NCBI GenBank assembly: GCA_916048095.2
Contig: OU696573.1
Location: 5,609,418-5,673,417, forward strand
DNA from: Sacculina carcini
Taxonomy: Eukaryota; Arthropoda; Thecostraca; Sacculinidae
Reading direction: 5' to 3'
Length of the DNA: 64,000 bases
Of this stretch, positions 30,252-40,807 are shown in pieces. The notes beneath the pieces were generated by a model that saw only the letters and a program-made list of their open reading frames with translations, was not told the origin of the DNA and searched no databases. Positions within the stretch are counted from its first letter, which is position 1, and each line of letters opens with the position of its first letter. Position numbers and translations under genes: made by a program.

Positions 30252-31220
30252 CTATAGGAGGGAAATGGAAGTAGGGGATAAGGAGTGCAGCAAAACCTGG
30301 GAATTAGGAGAGGTTGAACGTTGCTTACTCCTGTTGCAGCAGAAATAAACAACAACAGCAATTAATATGAGTATCAGAATAAATGTTACGGGAAAACCAG
30401 TATGTGTATAGAGATTTGAAAAACTATTATTTTGTAAATTTCTGACTTGTTGCTTCATATCTTGAATGGTAATTCCTGCATCCGGTATATGTGAGAGTAA
30501 CTTCAACTGTTCTGTCAATTCCTGTATGTTCGTACCTATGTGTATAAATGGTAAGTCCCTAGTGTTGATATGATTAACGATATGTGGAGTAGCATTTTGA
30601 ATTTGAATAGTAGTGGACCGTTTATAATACCTAGGCAGTCGAATATCGGCTGTATTTGCCGAACATCCTTCTTCTAAATTAATGTGAGAAATAGTTTCAT
30701 CGGTTGATCTCAGTATGTAATATTTATTCTCACTATATACTTTTAGGGTTACCTTTGGAAATGTTTAAGTATCCAATGACCTTCATTAATGTGGTGTGCG
30801 GATGCTCGAAGATCTGTGATATTTTGAATGAAATGGGTACATCTGTGATTAATACATTGTGTTTGATTCAAGAAAATTGTGAGAAGACAAGGTTGTCAAT
30901 GAGCAGTGCTATAAAATGGTTGATGAAAAGGAAGGAAAGGAATTTTATTAGTTAAAAATCTAGGATGGATATGAGATTCATATTCTTTGAATGCATATGA
31001 GGATAAATCGGAAGAAATAGCTAGAAATGTATGTTTGGGGACTTGAGTCGAGATTTGCATTAATTGACTATTATAGTAAAATTGACTCGGCACATTAATG
31101 ATTTCGTAGACGTCGTAAGCTGTGGCAGAGTTTAAAGGAGGGAAGTTGATGTGTAATATGAATCCTGTAACACGATTTATTTCTCTTGTTGGTGTTAGTG
31201 AGCAATGGACCAATGAATAT
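30252..31220 (-). pseudogene. Env-like gene of an errantivirus-type element (left copy)
   Basis: Minus-strand fragments give INVPSQFYYNSQLMQIS with VPKHTFLAISSDLSSYAF, resembling the surface region of insect errantivirus Env (baculovirus F-like). After frameshifts comes the C-terminal 88 aa: a QLKLLSHIPDAGI segment, a membrane helix FPVTFILILILIAVVVYF, and a short basic tail (NRSKQRS). A single membrane anchor near the C-terminus and its place right after integrase are as expected. Several frame changes make it inactive. Confidence 0.6.
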
Positions 31221-32298
31221 AAATTTGGAGTAATGACAAGAAATAATTTTGGACGCGATAATGACGTTCAACTTTGGCATTTGCCTGTGGGTGATATACT
31301 GAAGTTCTAACATGCTTGATATTGCAGAAAAGATTTAGTTTTGTAATGACCTCGTTTCAAAGTTATGTACCATTATCACTAACAATGACTCGTGGACATG
31401 CATGTCGTGGAATAATGTCTTCAATTAACATTTTAGCTACTCTGTCAGCGGATTTGTCAGGAACCGGAAACGACTCGGGAAATCCAGAAAATTGATCTAC
31501 AATATGAATAAGGAATCAATTTTATGCATGATTCATGGGGAATGGACCAATACAATCAATTGCTATTATTTCGAAAGGATAGTGAGGGATTGGCATCTGT
31601 TGTAATGACGGATTTAGTTTTTGAAGCTTACGAACATTGCATGTCACACATTCAGTGACATATTCTATCACATTCTTGTACATGCCTGGCCAGTAGTACC
31701 TGGAGCGGAGTTTATGATATGTTTTATCGATACCGAAGTGACCACCTAAGAATCCGTCATGTGCTTTCTCAATGAGATGCTGACGTAGTGCAATTGGAAT
31801 ACACAAATGTAGCCCAGGATATATATTACAATGATCGTTATCCGCCAAATGGTAGAGTAAATCATCTTGCATGACGAATGATTTACTAAGTTTTCTGTAA
31901 TTGATATTGATCATTACTTGGTTATGGAGAGTCGTTATTACCGAATTGCAATATTCAACCTCATGTTGTGGCTTCTTTATATCTATTTGTCCGTTAAAAA
32001 AATATTTCGTAATTATCCACTTGGTCTTTTTCAAAGTTGGCCTTGGTTCAATTTCTGCATTCAATTTTGCTCCCGCCCGAGAATCAGAATCAATAGCATT
32101 GACCTTGGCCGACTTAATTGGTAGTCGAGATAGAGCATCAGCAACTACATTATTTGGTCCAGTGATATGTTCAATTGTGCAGTCATATTCGTCAAGCATT
32201 ATGGCCCATCGTTGTATTCGTGGATTTCGCATTTCTGACGTAAATAAATGGCGTAAAGGTTTGTGATCACAATAAATGGTGAAATTTGATCCATACAA
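31221..32298 (-). pseudogene. RNase H tail and integrase of the errantivirus-like element
   Basis: The frame 32298-31522 has FTIYCDHKPLRHLFT, RIQRWAIMLDEYDC and VVADALSRLP (RNase H end), then the integrase zinc domain HFGIDKTYHKLR/CVTCNVRK and the first core segment IIAIDCIGPFP. Further left, in other frames, VDQFSGFPESFPVPDKSA, VIVSDNGT and KVERHYR supply the rest of the DDE core, with two stops after SDNGT. Env follows with little spacer. Confidence 0.8.
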
Positions 32299-32351
32299 AT
32301 ATTGGCGGATCTTTTGACTTGAGTGAACTATCGCGTACGCTTCTCTTTCTA

Positions 32352-33306
32352 TTATTGGCCATTTTCTTTGAGTATCGGACAGTTGTTGGGATAATATTGT
32401 ATTACTCGTTCGCCATCTTCTGTGCCTTGCGTTAGCGTACTTACGATACCAGTATCAGAAGCATCGGTATATAATTTGAAGGGTTTTGTCATATCGGGAT
32501 AAACTAACACTGGTGATTCAGTTAAAGCTGTCTTGAGTTTTTCAAAGGCGTCTTGACATACGTGAGTCCACTCAAAACGTGCGTGTTTTCGGGTAAGTAA
32601 TGATAAGGGTTTTGCTACTTCTACAAATTTTGGGATGAATCGTCGATAATAACTGGCGAGTCCTATGAATGACCGAATGTATTTTACTGTCGAAGGAGTA
32701 GCTAGTTTATGCAATGCCGAAATTTTGCCTATATCTGGTTTAATTCCGCGGTGAGAAGCAACGTGTCCTAAAGAATTTATTTCTGGACGTATAAATTCGC
32801 ACTTGGACTGTTTCAACTTGAGTATGGCTTTGCGCAGAAGATCAAATACTGTATTTAAATCTTCCATATGTTCTTCGAACAACGGTGAAAATATAATTAT
32901 ATCATCCAAATAGACTACGCAGAATTTGTATTGTATCCCATGAAGTACGGTGTTCATTAATTCTGAGAATATCGATGGTGCACAGGCTAGACCGAAGGGC
33001 ATATACTTCCACTCGTAGCTCCCAATAAAACATCTGAAAGCATTTAGCTCCACCGAGCGAAGCCGAGCGAAAATATTTAGCTCCACCGAGCGAAGCCAGG
33101 ATATTGTCAATTCTAGGTAGCGGTTAGCAACTTTTCTTGCTGACTTTATTCAGTTTTCTATCACCTACACATAATCTCTGTGAACCGTCCTTCTTGGCCA
33201 CAAGTAGTATGTGTGATGCCCACGGGGACTGAGACGGTCTGATAAGATCAGCGTCTAACACTTCATTTAAGTGGTATTCGACGAACTGTCTCTGATTGTA
33301 GGGCAA
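32352..33306 (-). pseudogene. Reverse transcriptase of the errantivirus-like element, motif A deleted
   Basis: 33306-33124 gives the fingers (NEVLDADLIRPSQSPWASH, LLVAKKDGSQRLCVG, RKLN). 33110-32352 gives WKYMPFGLACAPSIF, the catalytic box VVYLDDIIIF and the connection NSLGHVASHRGIKPD. Between them the usual LDLxSGF motif A is missing; a 33-base segment (TTAGCTCCACCGAGCGAAGCC core) is repeated instead. The enzyme lacks its first catalytic Asp. RNase H start (YTDASDTGI) is at about 32450. Confidence 0.8.
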
Positions 33307-33309
33307 TCG

Positions 33310-33890
33310 GTGCGGACGTTGTTTAACTGGTCCAGCAATTTATTAAGTTTCGTTTGTTATCTTAATTAAATCTGTTTTTCCTATCTCCAGGTTAGATTTT
33401 GCATATCAATCTTTATTTTGATTTATCCTTTTATCTGGTTCACCTAGTTAGTTTATCGTCAAATGATTATTATTGATTTTTTTTGCTTTAGATTCAGTTT
33501 CTGATTGTTGGATCGGTGCTGCTGTAAAAGATTGGGCGTCCTCAGCAGTGCCTAGAATTCGATTAGCGGACAAACTTATTTTTCTATTAGTATAATTTAC
33601 CATAAAATAGGCAATCGATTTGATGATACATAACAAACGGCGGGTCTTACTTCGAGATGAGGTTCTATATTGAAAGGATACACGTCGTCTTCAGGTGTGA
33701 TGACTATTTCTTGCATTATCTGCTTACGGGTATCTAAATACGCATTATCAATCTCGAGGCATGATAAAGGTTTTGTTGTTATCGATCTTTTAATTCGAAT
33801 CAGACATTTTTATGGGACATTTGTATGCTCCATTTTATTACGAGTTTTAGGTCAAACTACCACGACTCAGAGCGGATAAATGGTCTTATG
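33310..33890. other. Decayed upstream pol sequence, unassigned
   Basis: About 580 bases. A minus-strand frame (33448-33636, reading NYTNRKISLSANRILGTAED in part) could be the protease-RT linker of the same element, but no active-site motif is seen. No protease or gag was found to its right. Confidence 0.35.
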
Positions 33891-33894
33891 TCCA

Positions 33895-34275
33895 CCTCCC
33901 GAAGGTAATAATTTTGAGAAATAATAGTTACTGAGAAATAGTAGAAAAATGAATTAATTTTGGTCGCCCGGTGTTCAAGTGTAATTTGGGATGTATTTGA
34001 GAATTTTGCCAATTTTACACGTTTTTTTTATATCATTTGTGGGTATAAATTATAACCTATCTTGTAGAACACAAAATTTTCTACACAGTAGTATAATTTT
34101 TATAGCTGTACCATTTCTGGTTTATGATAAATAGATAGCTGAATATTGACCCAAAATATTCATGTTTGAGTGCTAATTTTGCCTTTTTGAATTTGTCATT
34201 TTGACGTCACACCGCCGTAACTTTTTTTATACACTCTGGAAAATTAAAATTTATACCGTGTTGTAGAAAACAAAA
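33895..34275 (+). repeat. Isolated copy of the 53-57 kb satellite family
   Basis: TTGCCAATTTTACACG, CATTTGTGGGTATAAATTATAAC, CTTGTAGAACACAAAATT and ACACCGCCGTAACTTTTTT recur here exactly as in the array at 52.9-57 kb, in the longer variant that includes ATAGCTGTACCATT. It abuts the truncated 5' LTR of the next element. Confidence 0.85.
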
Positions 34276-34339
34276 TTCCCAGTATGATGGATTGATGTAT
34301 GTAGTATGATGTATGATGTATGTGTGATCAGTATGATGT

Positions 34340-34680
34340 ATGTGTGGGTGTGTATGTGTGCGCGTGTGCGTCTATCCTGTACTGTCTTGGTGGCGATGTA
34401 ACTGGGGGAAGTATGGGCAGTGTAAAGGGGGTTCGATGACGCGTTGAGTTTCATGGGGAGTCGAGATCGAGCGTTCATGGTTTGAGTGTGAACGGTGCGC
34501 GGAAGCTTTGAGTGACAGTGTACGGTGGTGTGCAGAGTTCATTGTTCTTGGTGTTTTGTACTCGTTTCCGCGGTGTGAATATCGAGTGTTGCGTGTATTT
34601 ACTCGGTGTCATATTGTGCGAATGTGTGATTGTGTTATATATATTTCATCGTCCATCATTTGTTCTCCAATACAGCTACA
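34340..34680 (+). repeat. Truncated 5' LTR
   Basis: GTGTGTATGTGTGCGCGTGT to CTCCAATACAGCTACA corresponds to the last two-thirds of the 3' LTR with few changes. The first part of the LTR is missing and replaced by an ATGATGTATG microsatellite. Confidence 0.85.
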
Positions 34681-34693
34681 AGCCATTTCGGCC

Positions 34694-35449
34694 ATGTCGG
34701 TGCACGGTGATGAACAAGGGACCAGCATGGACGTGCGTCTAATTCCGGAGTTCAGTGGATCGGACGTGCAGAATATCACAGAGTGGTTGGACAGATTGGA
34801 ACTCGTATGTTAACTTCGAGGCGTGACTGACGTGGCAACCGTCATTGCTCTGCGTTTGGCCGGCGGTGCTTTTGCTGTGCACCAGCAGCTACCGATCTCT
34901 GACAGAAAATGCGTGCAGAAAGTGAAGTCGGCCCTGCAAGCGGCATTTGGAATTGATCCGTACACAGCCTACGAGCGGTTTCATGCCCGCACTCTACACC
35001 CCAACGAGACGCCCGATGTATACCTGGCCGATCTCAAGAGATTGGTTTCAGCGTTTGGTGGAGTACCTGACATGGCTCTCCGGTGTGCATTTGTCTCGGG
35101 CTTGCCTGCAGAGGTGCGCACAACGTTACGTGCGAATTCTCGACTTGAGTCGCTGGGTCTGCCACAGCTGACAGCTAGGGCTCGCATACTACTCCAAGAG
35201 AACCAGCACAACGAAGTGTGTCTGGCCGCCAGGGAACCAACAGCAACTCATACAGCACAACGAGAAATCAAGTGTTTCTGTTGCGGAGGCATTGGTCATA
35301 TCCAGCGCCATTGTCCATCCAACCGCAACCGCAGCAGATTTGATCACGACAAGCAAAACAAACAAAACGGCCGAGACAGTCAGGGCAAGTCGGGAAACGA
35401 CAGCGGAGAGGCGTCGTCAGCGCCGGACTCCTCTCCGAGACAAAACTAG
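34694..35449 (+). CDS. Gag polyprotein (one in-frame stop) with CCHC zinc knuckle
   Basis: From an ATG 13 bases past the LTR: MSVHGDEQGTSMDVRLIPEF, FSGSDVQNITEWLDRLELVC, then an in-frame TAA at 34811-34813, then a gypsy capsid region (YERFHARTLHPNETPDVYLA, FVSGLPAEVRTTLRA) and the knuckle CFCCGGIGHIQRHC (C-x2-C-x4-H-x4-C). A Gln/Lys/Ser-rich tail ends at 35449. Apart from the one stop the gag is intact. The tail overlaps the protease frame through a -1 frameshift signal. Confidence 0.8.
35392..35437 (+). promoter_or_regulatory. -1 ribosomal frameshift signal between gag and protease
   Basis: The heptamer GGGAAAC (35392-35398) is in phase with gag as G GGA AAC. It is followed by a 5-nt spacer and a hairpin with an 8-bp perfect stem, CGGAGAGG (35404-35411) with CCTCTCCG (35430-35437). 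Shifting back one base enters the protease frame, which is open from here through the active site. Gag stops at 35449. Confidence 0.75.
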
Positions 35450-35715
35450 CCAGGGCGCTACCGACGGTGAATTTGACCATCGACGGTGTTGAGCGACGTG
35501 CGCTCGTCGACACGGGCTGCAGTCAAAGCATAGCACATGTGTCCTGCTGCAGAAAATGGGCGCGCAAAAAGGTGAGTGTCGTAACCATGAGCGGTGAGAG
35601 ATTCTCGACGTTGGGAACGGGCACAGTGACACTCAGTATTGGTGATGATGTTCTACCGTGCCATGAAGCTGTTGTTTCACAGACAAGGCCACTGGGGTTC
35701 GATTTCATCTTGTGA
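35398..35715 (+). CDS. Retroviral-type aspartic protease
   Basis: In the -1 frame relative to gag: VNLTIDGVERRALVDTGCSQ has the DTG active site, then a flap-like GERFSTLGTGTVTLSIGDD and the second strand FDFIL. The reading breaks at 35713 by an apparent one-base loss before the expected Gly-Met of the ILG motif, and continues in the next frame. Confidence 0.8.
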   Translation, partial: RQRRGVVSAGLLSETKLARALPTVNLTIDGVERRALVDTGCSQSIAHVSCCRKWARKKVSVVTMSGERFSTLGTGTVTLSIGDDVLPCHEAVVSQTRPLGFDFIL

Positions 35716-36100
35716 TGAATGCAATCACGTCGTTGAGGGGTGTGTGTATATCTACTGACAGTAATATTACGTTCAATCCATGCGCGAATGATTCTGTGTT
35801 ACGTGGTAAACTGGTGCACACTCACACTGCGTTGGGTTCGTCTAAGGATAAAAAGCATGTGGATGACGACATGCACGTCGATGAAAAGGATTTTTCACTA
35901 TCATTCACCGACAGGGGTGGTTTCTGGACAGTTCGCTGGGAGTGGGCCAACGGTGTAGAGCCTGGGGTGTTACACAATCAGATATCAGAATACCACGTGA
36001 AAAAGTCTAATCGACCTCAGTACATGACGGAATTGCGTGATTGGATTGCCAGAGGTTGGCTGGTGGAGTATGATGAAGCCAGTTTCGGTCCGGTAAAACG
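35712..36100 (+). pseudogene. Pol: protease end and RT fingers, up to the LINE insertion
   Basis: Reads MNAITSLRGVCIST (end of protease), a linker, then the RT entry SEYHVKKSNRPQYMTELRDW and EYDEASFGPVK. Here the element stops and LINE-derived sequence begins. The downstream half resumes at about 39602. Confidence 0.75.
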
Positions 36101-36462
36101 ACAACGACAACGTGTACTTGCTATAGCGCCGGTAAAACACAAGCGCGAAAAAGGGAAAACATCAATTGAGATAAAACGACAATTGTAAAGAATATGGGAG
36201 AAATGAGCAAGTAAAAGAAAGAGAAGTCACAAAACAACCAAAATTGGTAAATAGGAAGCACAAGCACAAAGGGCACAGTTCCAAAAAATCAAGTGGTATG
36301 TTCGAACAATAAAATCGACAGATAATTATTACAGAGAACATTCACAATAGAATAAATAAAGCGGCAAGGAAGGAAAGGAAGCAGTAACTGTGCTCAAGAC
36401 AGGGAAAAATAAGACAACGAGAATTGAAACAATCATGAAACGGAGAAATAATTCAAACAATA

Positions 36463-37976
36463 TCACAGAGAGGCGAAAGGAGAGAGAGAGTGAGAGACGG
36501 GATCAAATGAAATGTCAAAAAGGTACAGGCGAAGCCGATGGCGGAATGACCGAAATGAAGAGGCGCGGGTGATATGAGAGGGAAGAGAATTATACAAGCG
36601 AGGGGCGTAAAAGAAGAACGATTTAGAGGACCAGGAAGATTCATTAGATGCACGAGGACAAGCTAGAGGAAGAGGGCGACGAGAGGAGTGTGAGTCAGTG
36701 GGAGACAAAAGATTAGCAAGATAAGAAGGTTGGTGAGGATCATGCAGAAGCTTGTAAATGAGACAGCAAAGGCGAAAATGAATTCGTGGGATGATAGGAA
36801 GCCAGTGGAGTTGAAAAAGTAGGTGAGACGTGTGGCGAGAAAAGGTAGGATGAAAGACAAATCGACAAGAATGGTTGATCACACGCTGAAGGATTAAGAG
36901 ATGAGAACGAGGAGCACTAAAGTAAAGCGAGTTGCAGTAGTCTAACCTGGGGAAAATGAGAGAATGAACAAGAGTGATGGCGGAATTTTTATCAAGATAG
37001 GGACGTATAGGGTAGAGAGAGCGCAGAATAGGACGACAAGTGTGGGCGACAGAAACGATATTGTCAAAGCAGGAGAGCGAAGAGACAAAGATGGAGCCGA
37101 GATTGCGAACAGCAGTTGAGATAGGAAATGGGAGAAGAGGAGGTGAAATACGAGGTGGATGGAGGACGATGAACTCAGACTTAGAAGTATTTAAGTACAA
37201 CTGCCGAGAGGCGGCCCATGAGGAAATTTCAGAAAGTATATCAGAGAGAAAGGAGGGAGTATCAGGAGTGACAGGAATGAGGAATTGGATGTCATCGGCA
37301 TAGATTTTGAAAGTAATGGAATGTTTTCGAAGAACAAGGCAAAGAGAAGACATATAAAGATTAAATAATAGTGGGCCAAGGACGGAACCTTGGGGAACAC
37401 CAGATCGAAGAGGGAAGTGAGCAGAGGTAGAGGAATTGAAGTCAACTGAGTAAGTACGATCAGTGAGGTAAGATTTCAGAAGAGAAAGGGCGGAAGAAGA
37501 TAGACCCAAACAGGAAAGATCACGAATAATAATAGGGTGACTAACAAGATCAAAAGCCGAGGACAGATCAAGTAATACCAAGAGGACAGATTGACGGTAG
37601 GAGAAGTGTGAAAGGGTATCATTACACAAGGAAATAAGTACAGATTCAGTAGAGTGAGCAGAGCGGAAACCAGATTGACACGGGTCAAGGAATTTAGAGA
37701 TGTAAGGAGAGAGTTGCAATGAAATAGCGGATTCAAGGAGTTTGGAGGGAAGACTGAGGAGAGATATAGGACGGTAATTGGTGAGAGCAGCGGGATCAAG
37801 AGTAGGTTTTTTATAATGGGTCGAACAGTAGCATGTTTGTCTGGCAAGAAAACACCATGCAGAAAAGAAGAGTTGATAAGGTGGAGAAGGTAAGGCACAA
37901 GAGAAGGAAGAGACACAGAAATAGCTCGAAAATTAATTGAGTCCGAGGGAGAGTGGGACATCTTGATTGAAGACAA
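36463..37976 (-). CDS. LINE reverse transcriptase (CR1/L2-like)
   Basis: A 418-aa open frame (37719-36463) contains CQSGFRSAHSTESVL, motif A VLLDLSSAFDLVSH, GVPQGSVLGPLLF and the box IYADDIQF (Y-x-D-D-like with Ala, both Asp present). The terminal domain has FPRLDYCNSLYF and a C-terminal SLPSHITRASSFRSFRHRLR. The upstream start of RT lies in another frame to 37976, so at least one frameshift exists. Confidence 0.85.
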
Positions 37977-38074
37977 AAGGTGGAGAATGTCAGGAAGCGA
38001 GACAAAAGAAAATGAAGGAAAATTTTCGGAAGTGCGAGTATGACAGAGGGAGGATCGGAAAGGAAGGATATTCT

Positions 38075-39199
38075 TTAGAACAGAATCAATTTTTGCAGAG
38101 AAAAAAGACGCAAACTGAGAGGCTGTAAGATCACACGAGGTAGAAGGAGATCGGAGACCGCAGAGAGAATTGAGAGAGGACCAAAGAGATTTAGAAGAAC
38201 GGGAAAGGGAAGCAAGTTTGGATTTGTAAAAATCTTGTTTGACAATATGTAATGCAGAAACATAAGACGACCGGGCAGAGCAAAGTAGTTCCCAATCCTG
38301 TGAAGATCGAGTTCTACTCCAGACAGTTTCGGCACGCCGCTGAGTATGTTTAAGAGAATGAAGATGAGAGGAGAACCAAGGGGAGAAGAAGTGAGAGGTT
38401 TAGACCGAGTGACCAAAGGAAACATAAAATCATTTATACCTGAGAGAACATCTGAAATGGCTGGAAAAATATCGCGGAGAGGGAGCCAGTAGAAGCGGTC
38501 GAGAGGAAGTAAGGAAGATAAAAGTGAAGTAAATTTAGCAGGATCAAACTGTTTGTAACTGCGATATGAGAATGGTGGAGGACAAGCAGCACGGGAGAAA
38601 GGAAGTGAAGAAATCAAGAGGCAATGGTCAGAAATATTTGGATCAGAAGGCAATGTGAAAACATCAGGAGGAGGACGGTCTGAGGAGATAGCGGGAGCGG
38701 GAGAGAGAAATAGATCAAGAGAGTGACCAGATATGTGAGTAGGAGAAGAAATCAAAATTGATAGACCGAGTGCCTGAAGAAGAGAAATGAAGTTTTGACA
38801 GTAAGGATTATTGGATGGGGAGTCAACCCAGAAATTGAAATCCCCTACGACGATGAAGTCGCTGGAGAAACGCGAGGAGACAGCATCGATGAGGTAAGGA
38901 AATTCGTTAAGGAAAAGAGGAGATGAGCCAGGGTGATTATGACGGTAGACTATCAAAAAACAAAATTTAGAGAAAGAAGGAACAGCAAGGGAGAGTGCAA
39001 GGAATTCAAATGAGGAGCAATCCGGAATCAGGTCATTTACAGGAAAAACAGAGAAAGACTTGGAAAGTATACAGCCAACTCCACCGCCAGAAGATATAGA
39101 ATGTGAGCGAGATTTGTGCAAGAAATTGTAAGAGGAGGGAATATTTGCAGCGAAAGAAGAAACATCAGAATCGAGAAGCCAGGTTTCAGTTAAACACAA
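38075..39199 (-). CDS. LINE APE-type endonuclease
   Basis: 374 aa. LTETWLLDSDVSSF has the catalytic Glu, SSGGGVGCILSKSF and LIVYRHNHPGSSPLF follow, then FIVVGDFNFWVDSP (DxN) and PNISDHCLLISSLPF with the SDH catalytic His. The frame breaks before the RT region. Confidence 0.85.
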   Translation of the reverse strand: MCLTETWLLDSDVSSFAANIPSSYNFLHKSRSHSISSGGGVGCILSKSFSVFPVNDLIPDCSSFEFLALSLAVPSFSKFCFLIVYRHNHPGSSPLFLNEFPYLIDAVSSRFSSDFIVVGDFNFWVDSPSNNPYCQNFISLLQALGLSILISSPTHISGHSLDLFLSPAPAISSDRPPPDVFTLPSDPNISDHCLLISSLPFSRAACPPPFSYRSYKQFDPAKFTSLLSSLLPLDRFYWLPLRDIFPAISDVLSGINDFMFPLVTRSKPLTSSPLGSPLIFILLNILSGVPKLSGVELDLHRIGNYFALPGRLMFLHYILSNKIFTNPNLLPFPVLLNLFGPLSILSAVSDLLLPRVILQPLSLRLFSLQKLILF

Positions 39200-39222
39200 A
39201 ATAGAGAGATTGAATGAAGAGA

Positions 39223-39613
39223 TTAAATTACAGATCGGAAGAGTTTTATTTCTGCAGGAACGAATGTTAAGAAGCCCAATGGAAAGATGAGAAGGACGGG
39301 ATGTTGGAGGGAAAGTAATAGGGGTAGCAACAGTAGAGTGAGAGGAGTGGTGAGAAAGGGGAAGTAGTCAAGCCTGAGGAGAAGCAACAGGAGAATCATC
39401 AGTCGCAGTGCGGAGGCGAAGAGAATTACGCACACCGATGAATGAAGGGCAACAGGAGCTGAAAGACGAGTGGGAGTGAGGACGTCCAGCCTGAGCACAG
39501 TTGCGGCATTTAGCTGCCCCAGTACGATCACATTGAGAGGACCGATGAGGACCTGCACAATGTCCACAAGATTCAGGGTGATTACAGTGGATGGCCTCAT
39601 AAAAAGGCCTCAT
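39223..39613 (-). pseudogene. LINE ORF1 remnant with zinc knuckles
   Basis: The last part of ORF1: CNHPESCGHCAGPHRSSQC and CRNCAQAGRPHSHSSFSSCC, CCHC-like knuckles as found at the C-terminus of CR1/Jockey-type ORF1 proteins. The element is truncated right upstream, at the gypsy junction. Confidence 0.65.
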
Positions 39614-40807
39614 ACCGTTGATGGCTGTCGATCAGCCAAATAAAAACAAGGTCCGGCCGGTACTCGACTACAGGGAAGTGAACAAAATCATTGATAGCCA
39701 CACAGCGGATGCTGACGCGTGCGGCCAAAAGCTGCGTGAATGGCGTCGTATGGGCGTCAATGTGGGAATATTGGACCTTGAGAAAGCTTACTTGCAGATT
39801 CGAGTTGACCAGTCACTGTGGCCGTATCAAACTGTTGTGATCGACGGAACTCGCTTTTGCCTCACAAGACTTGGATTTGGTTTGAATGCGGCGCCAATGG
39901 TTATGAAGGCAGTGGTGGACGCAACACTGAAGATGGACCGAGAGATAGAAAGTGTGGCATCAGCCTATGTGGATGAGATTTTGTTCAAGGCCGATATCGT
40001 CTCACCGGAACGCATCAAATGCCACTTTGCACGATATGGGTTGAGCAGCAAGGCTCCCGAAGTCGTCGCAGATGGGTCGAGAGTATTGGTTCTGCGTGTT
40101 TGGGAGGAGCGTGGACATCTCACTTGGGCCAGAGACAACAATTTACCAGAATTGCCAGCTAAGCTCACAAAAAGGTCATTGTTTTCGTATTGTGGAGCAC
40201 TCATTGCTCATTATCCGTCGTGTGGTTGGTTGAGAGTGGCTTCAGCATTTGTCAAGAGAAAGGCGAACGCTTTGTCGTGTGACTGGGGCGACGAAATCAA
40301 CGATGATCATATCAAGAGTGTCGTAGCTGATTTGGACAGAAAAATCAACCGAGAAGATCCATCACATGGGCGTTGGGACGTGAGTGGGAATACTGCTCGG
40401 CTTTGGGTAGACGCAAGCTCGCTGGCAATTGGAGCATGTCTTGAGTCAAACTGAGACGTGATTGAAGATGCCGCATGGCTAAGACGAGATGACGCCACGC
40501 ATATTAATATGGCAGAGCTAGATGCGTTGTCAAGGGCATCAATCTGGCCATTGTGTGGGAAATGAAAAGTATCCAATTGATGACGGACTCCGCAGTGGTG
40601 CATAAATGGGTGAAAGATGCGCTGTCTGGAAAATCACGCGTCAAAACAAAGGCCGCGGGGGAAATGCTCATTCGCCGCAGAATCAGCCTCATTGCCGATC
40701 TTGCACATGAATATGACATGTCAATTGAAGTGAAACTCGTTAAATCTGCAGAGAACAAAGCAGATGTGCTCACTCGGGTGCCACGGACCTGCTTGAAGGA
40801 TAATTAA
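39602..40807 (+). pseudogene. Pol: RT palm and RNase H after the LINE
   Basis: VRPVLDYREVNKIID, motif A GILDLEKAYLQIRVD, CLTRLGFGLNAAPMV, and AYVDEILF, where the second Asp of the Y-x-D-D box is Glu. Connection and RNase H follow (LWVDASSLAIGACLE; stop TGA at 40452; after a frameshift QLMTDSAVVHKWV and NKADVLTRVP). The catalytic change suggests this RT is inactive. Confidence 0.8.

Larger units (their letters stand above)
27831..31070. repeat. Left arm of a large inverted duplication
   Basis: In reverse complement it is collinear with 42378-45140: MITE-like repeat, tRNA-derived SINE, CA/TG-rich segment, palindrome with TATA, 137-aa ORF, env 3' end. By eye identity is high (roughly nine in ten). 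The arm is about 470 bases longer than the right one because of one extra block at 29025-29483. Confidence 0.88.
36100..39615 (-). mobile_element. LINE (CR1/L2-like), 5'-truncated, inserted in the gypsy RT
   Basis: On the minus strand: zinc-knuckle ORF1 end (39613-39223), APE endonuclease (39199-38075), RT (37976-36463) and a 3' UTR of A/G-rich plus-strand sequence to about 36100. The RT wording (GVPQGSVLGPLLFNLYMSSL and the terminal LHWLPIIPRIHFRLCCLIYK block) is that of the CR1/L2/Rex group. The gypsy sequence on both sides joins without coding loss. GGCCTCATA occurs on both sides of a poly-A at 39594-39613, a possible part of the target duplication. Confidence 0.85.

Noticed and set aside
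34508-34693. Open frames running from the LTR into gag as an N-terminal gag extension
   Set aside because: The frame lies in LTR sequence and also appears in the 3' LTR at 42203; the ATG at 34694 just after the LTR is the natural start.
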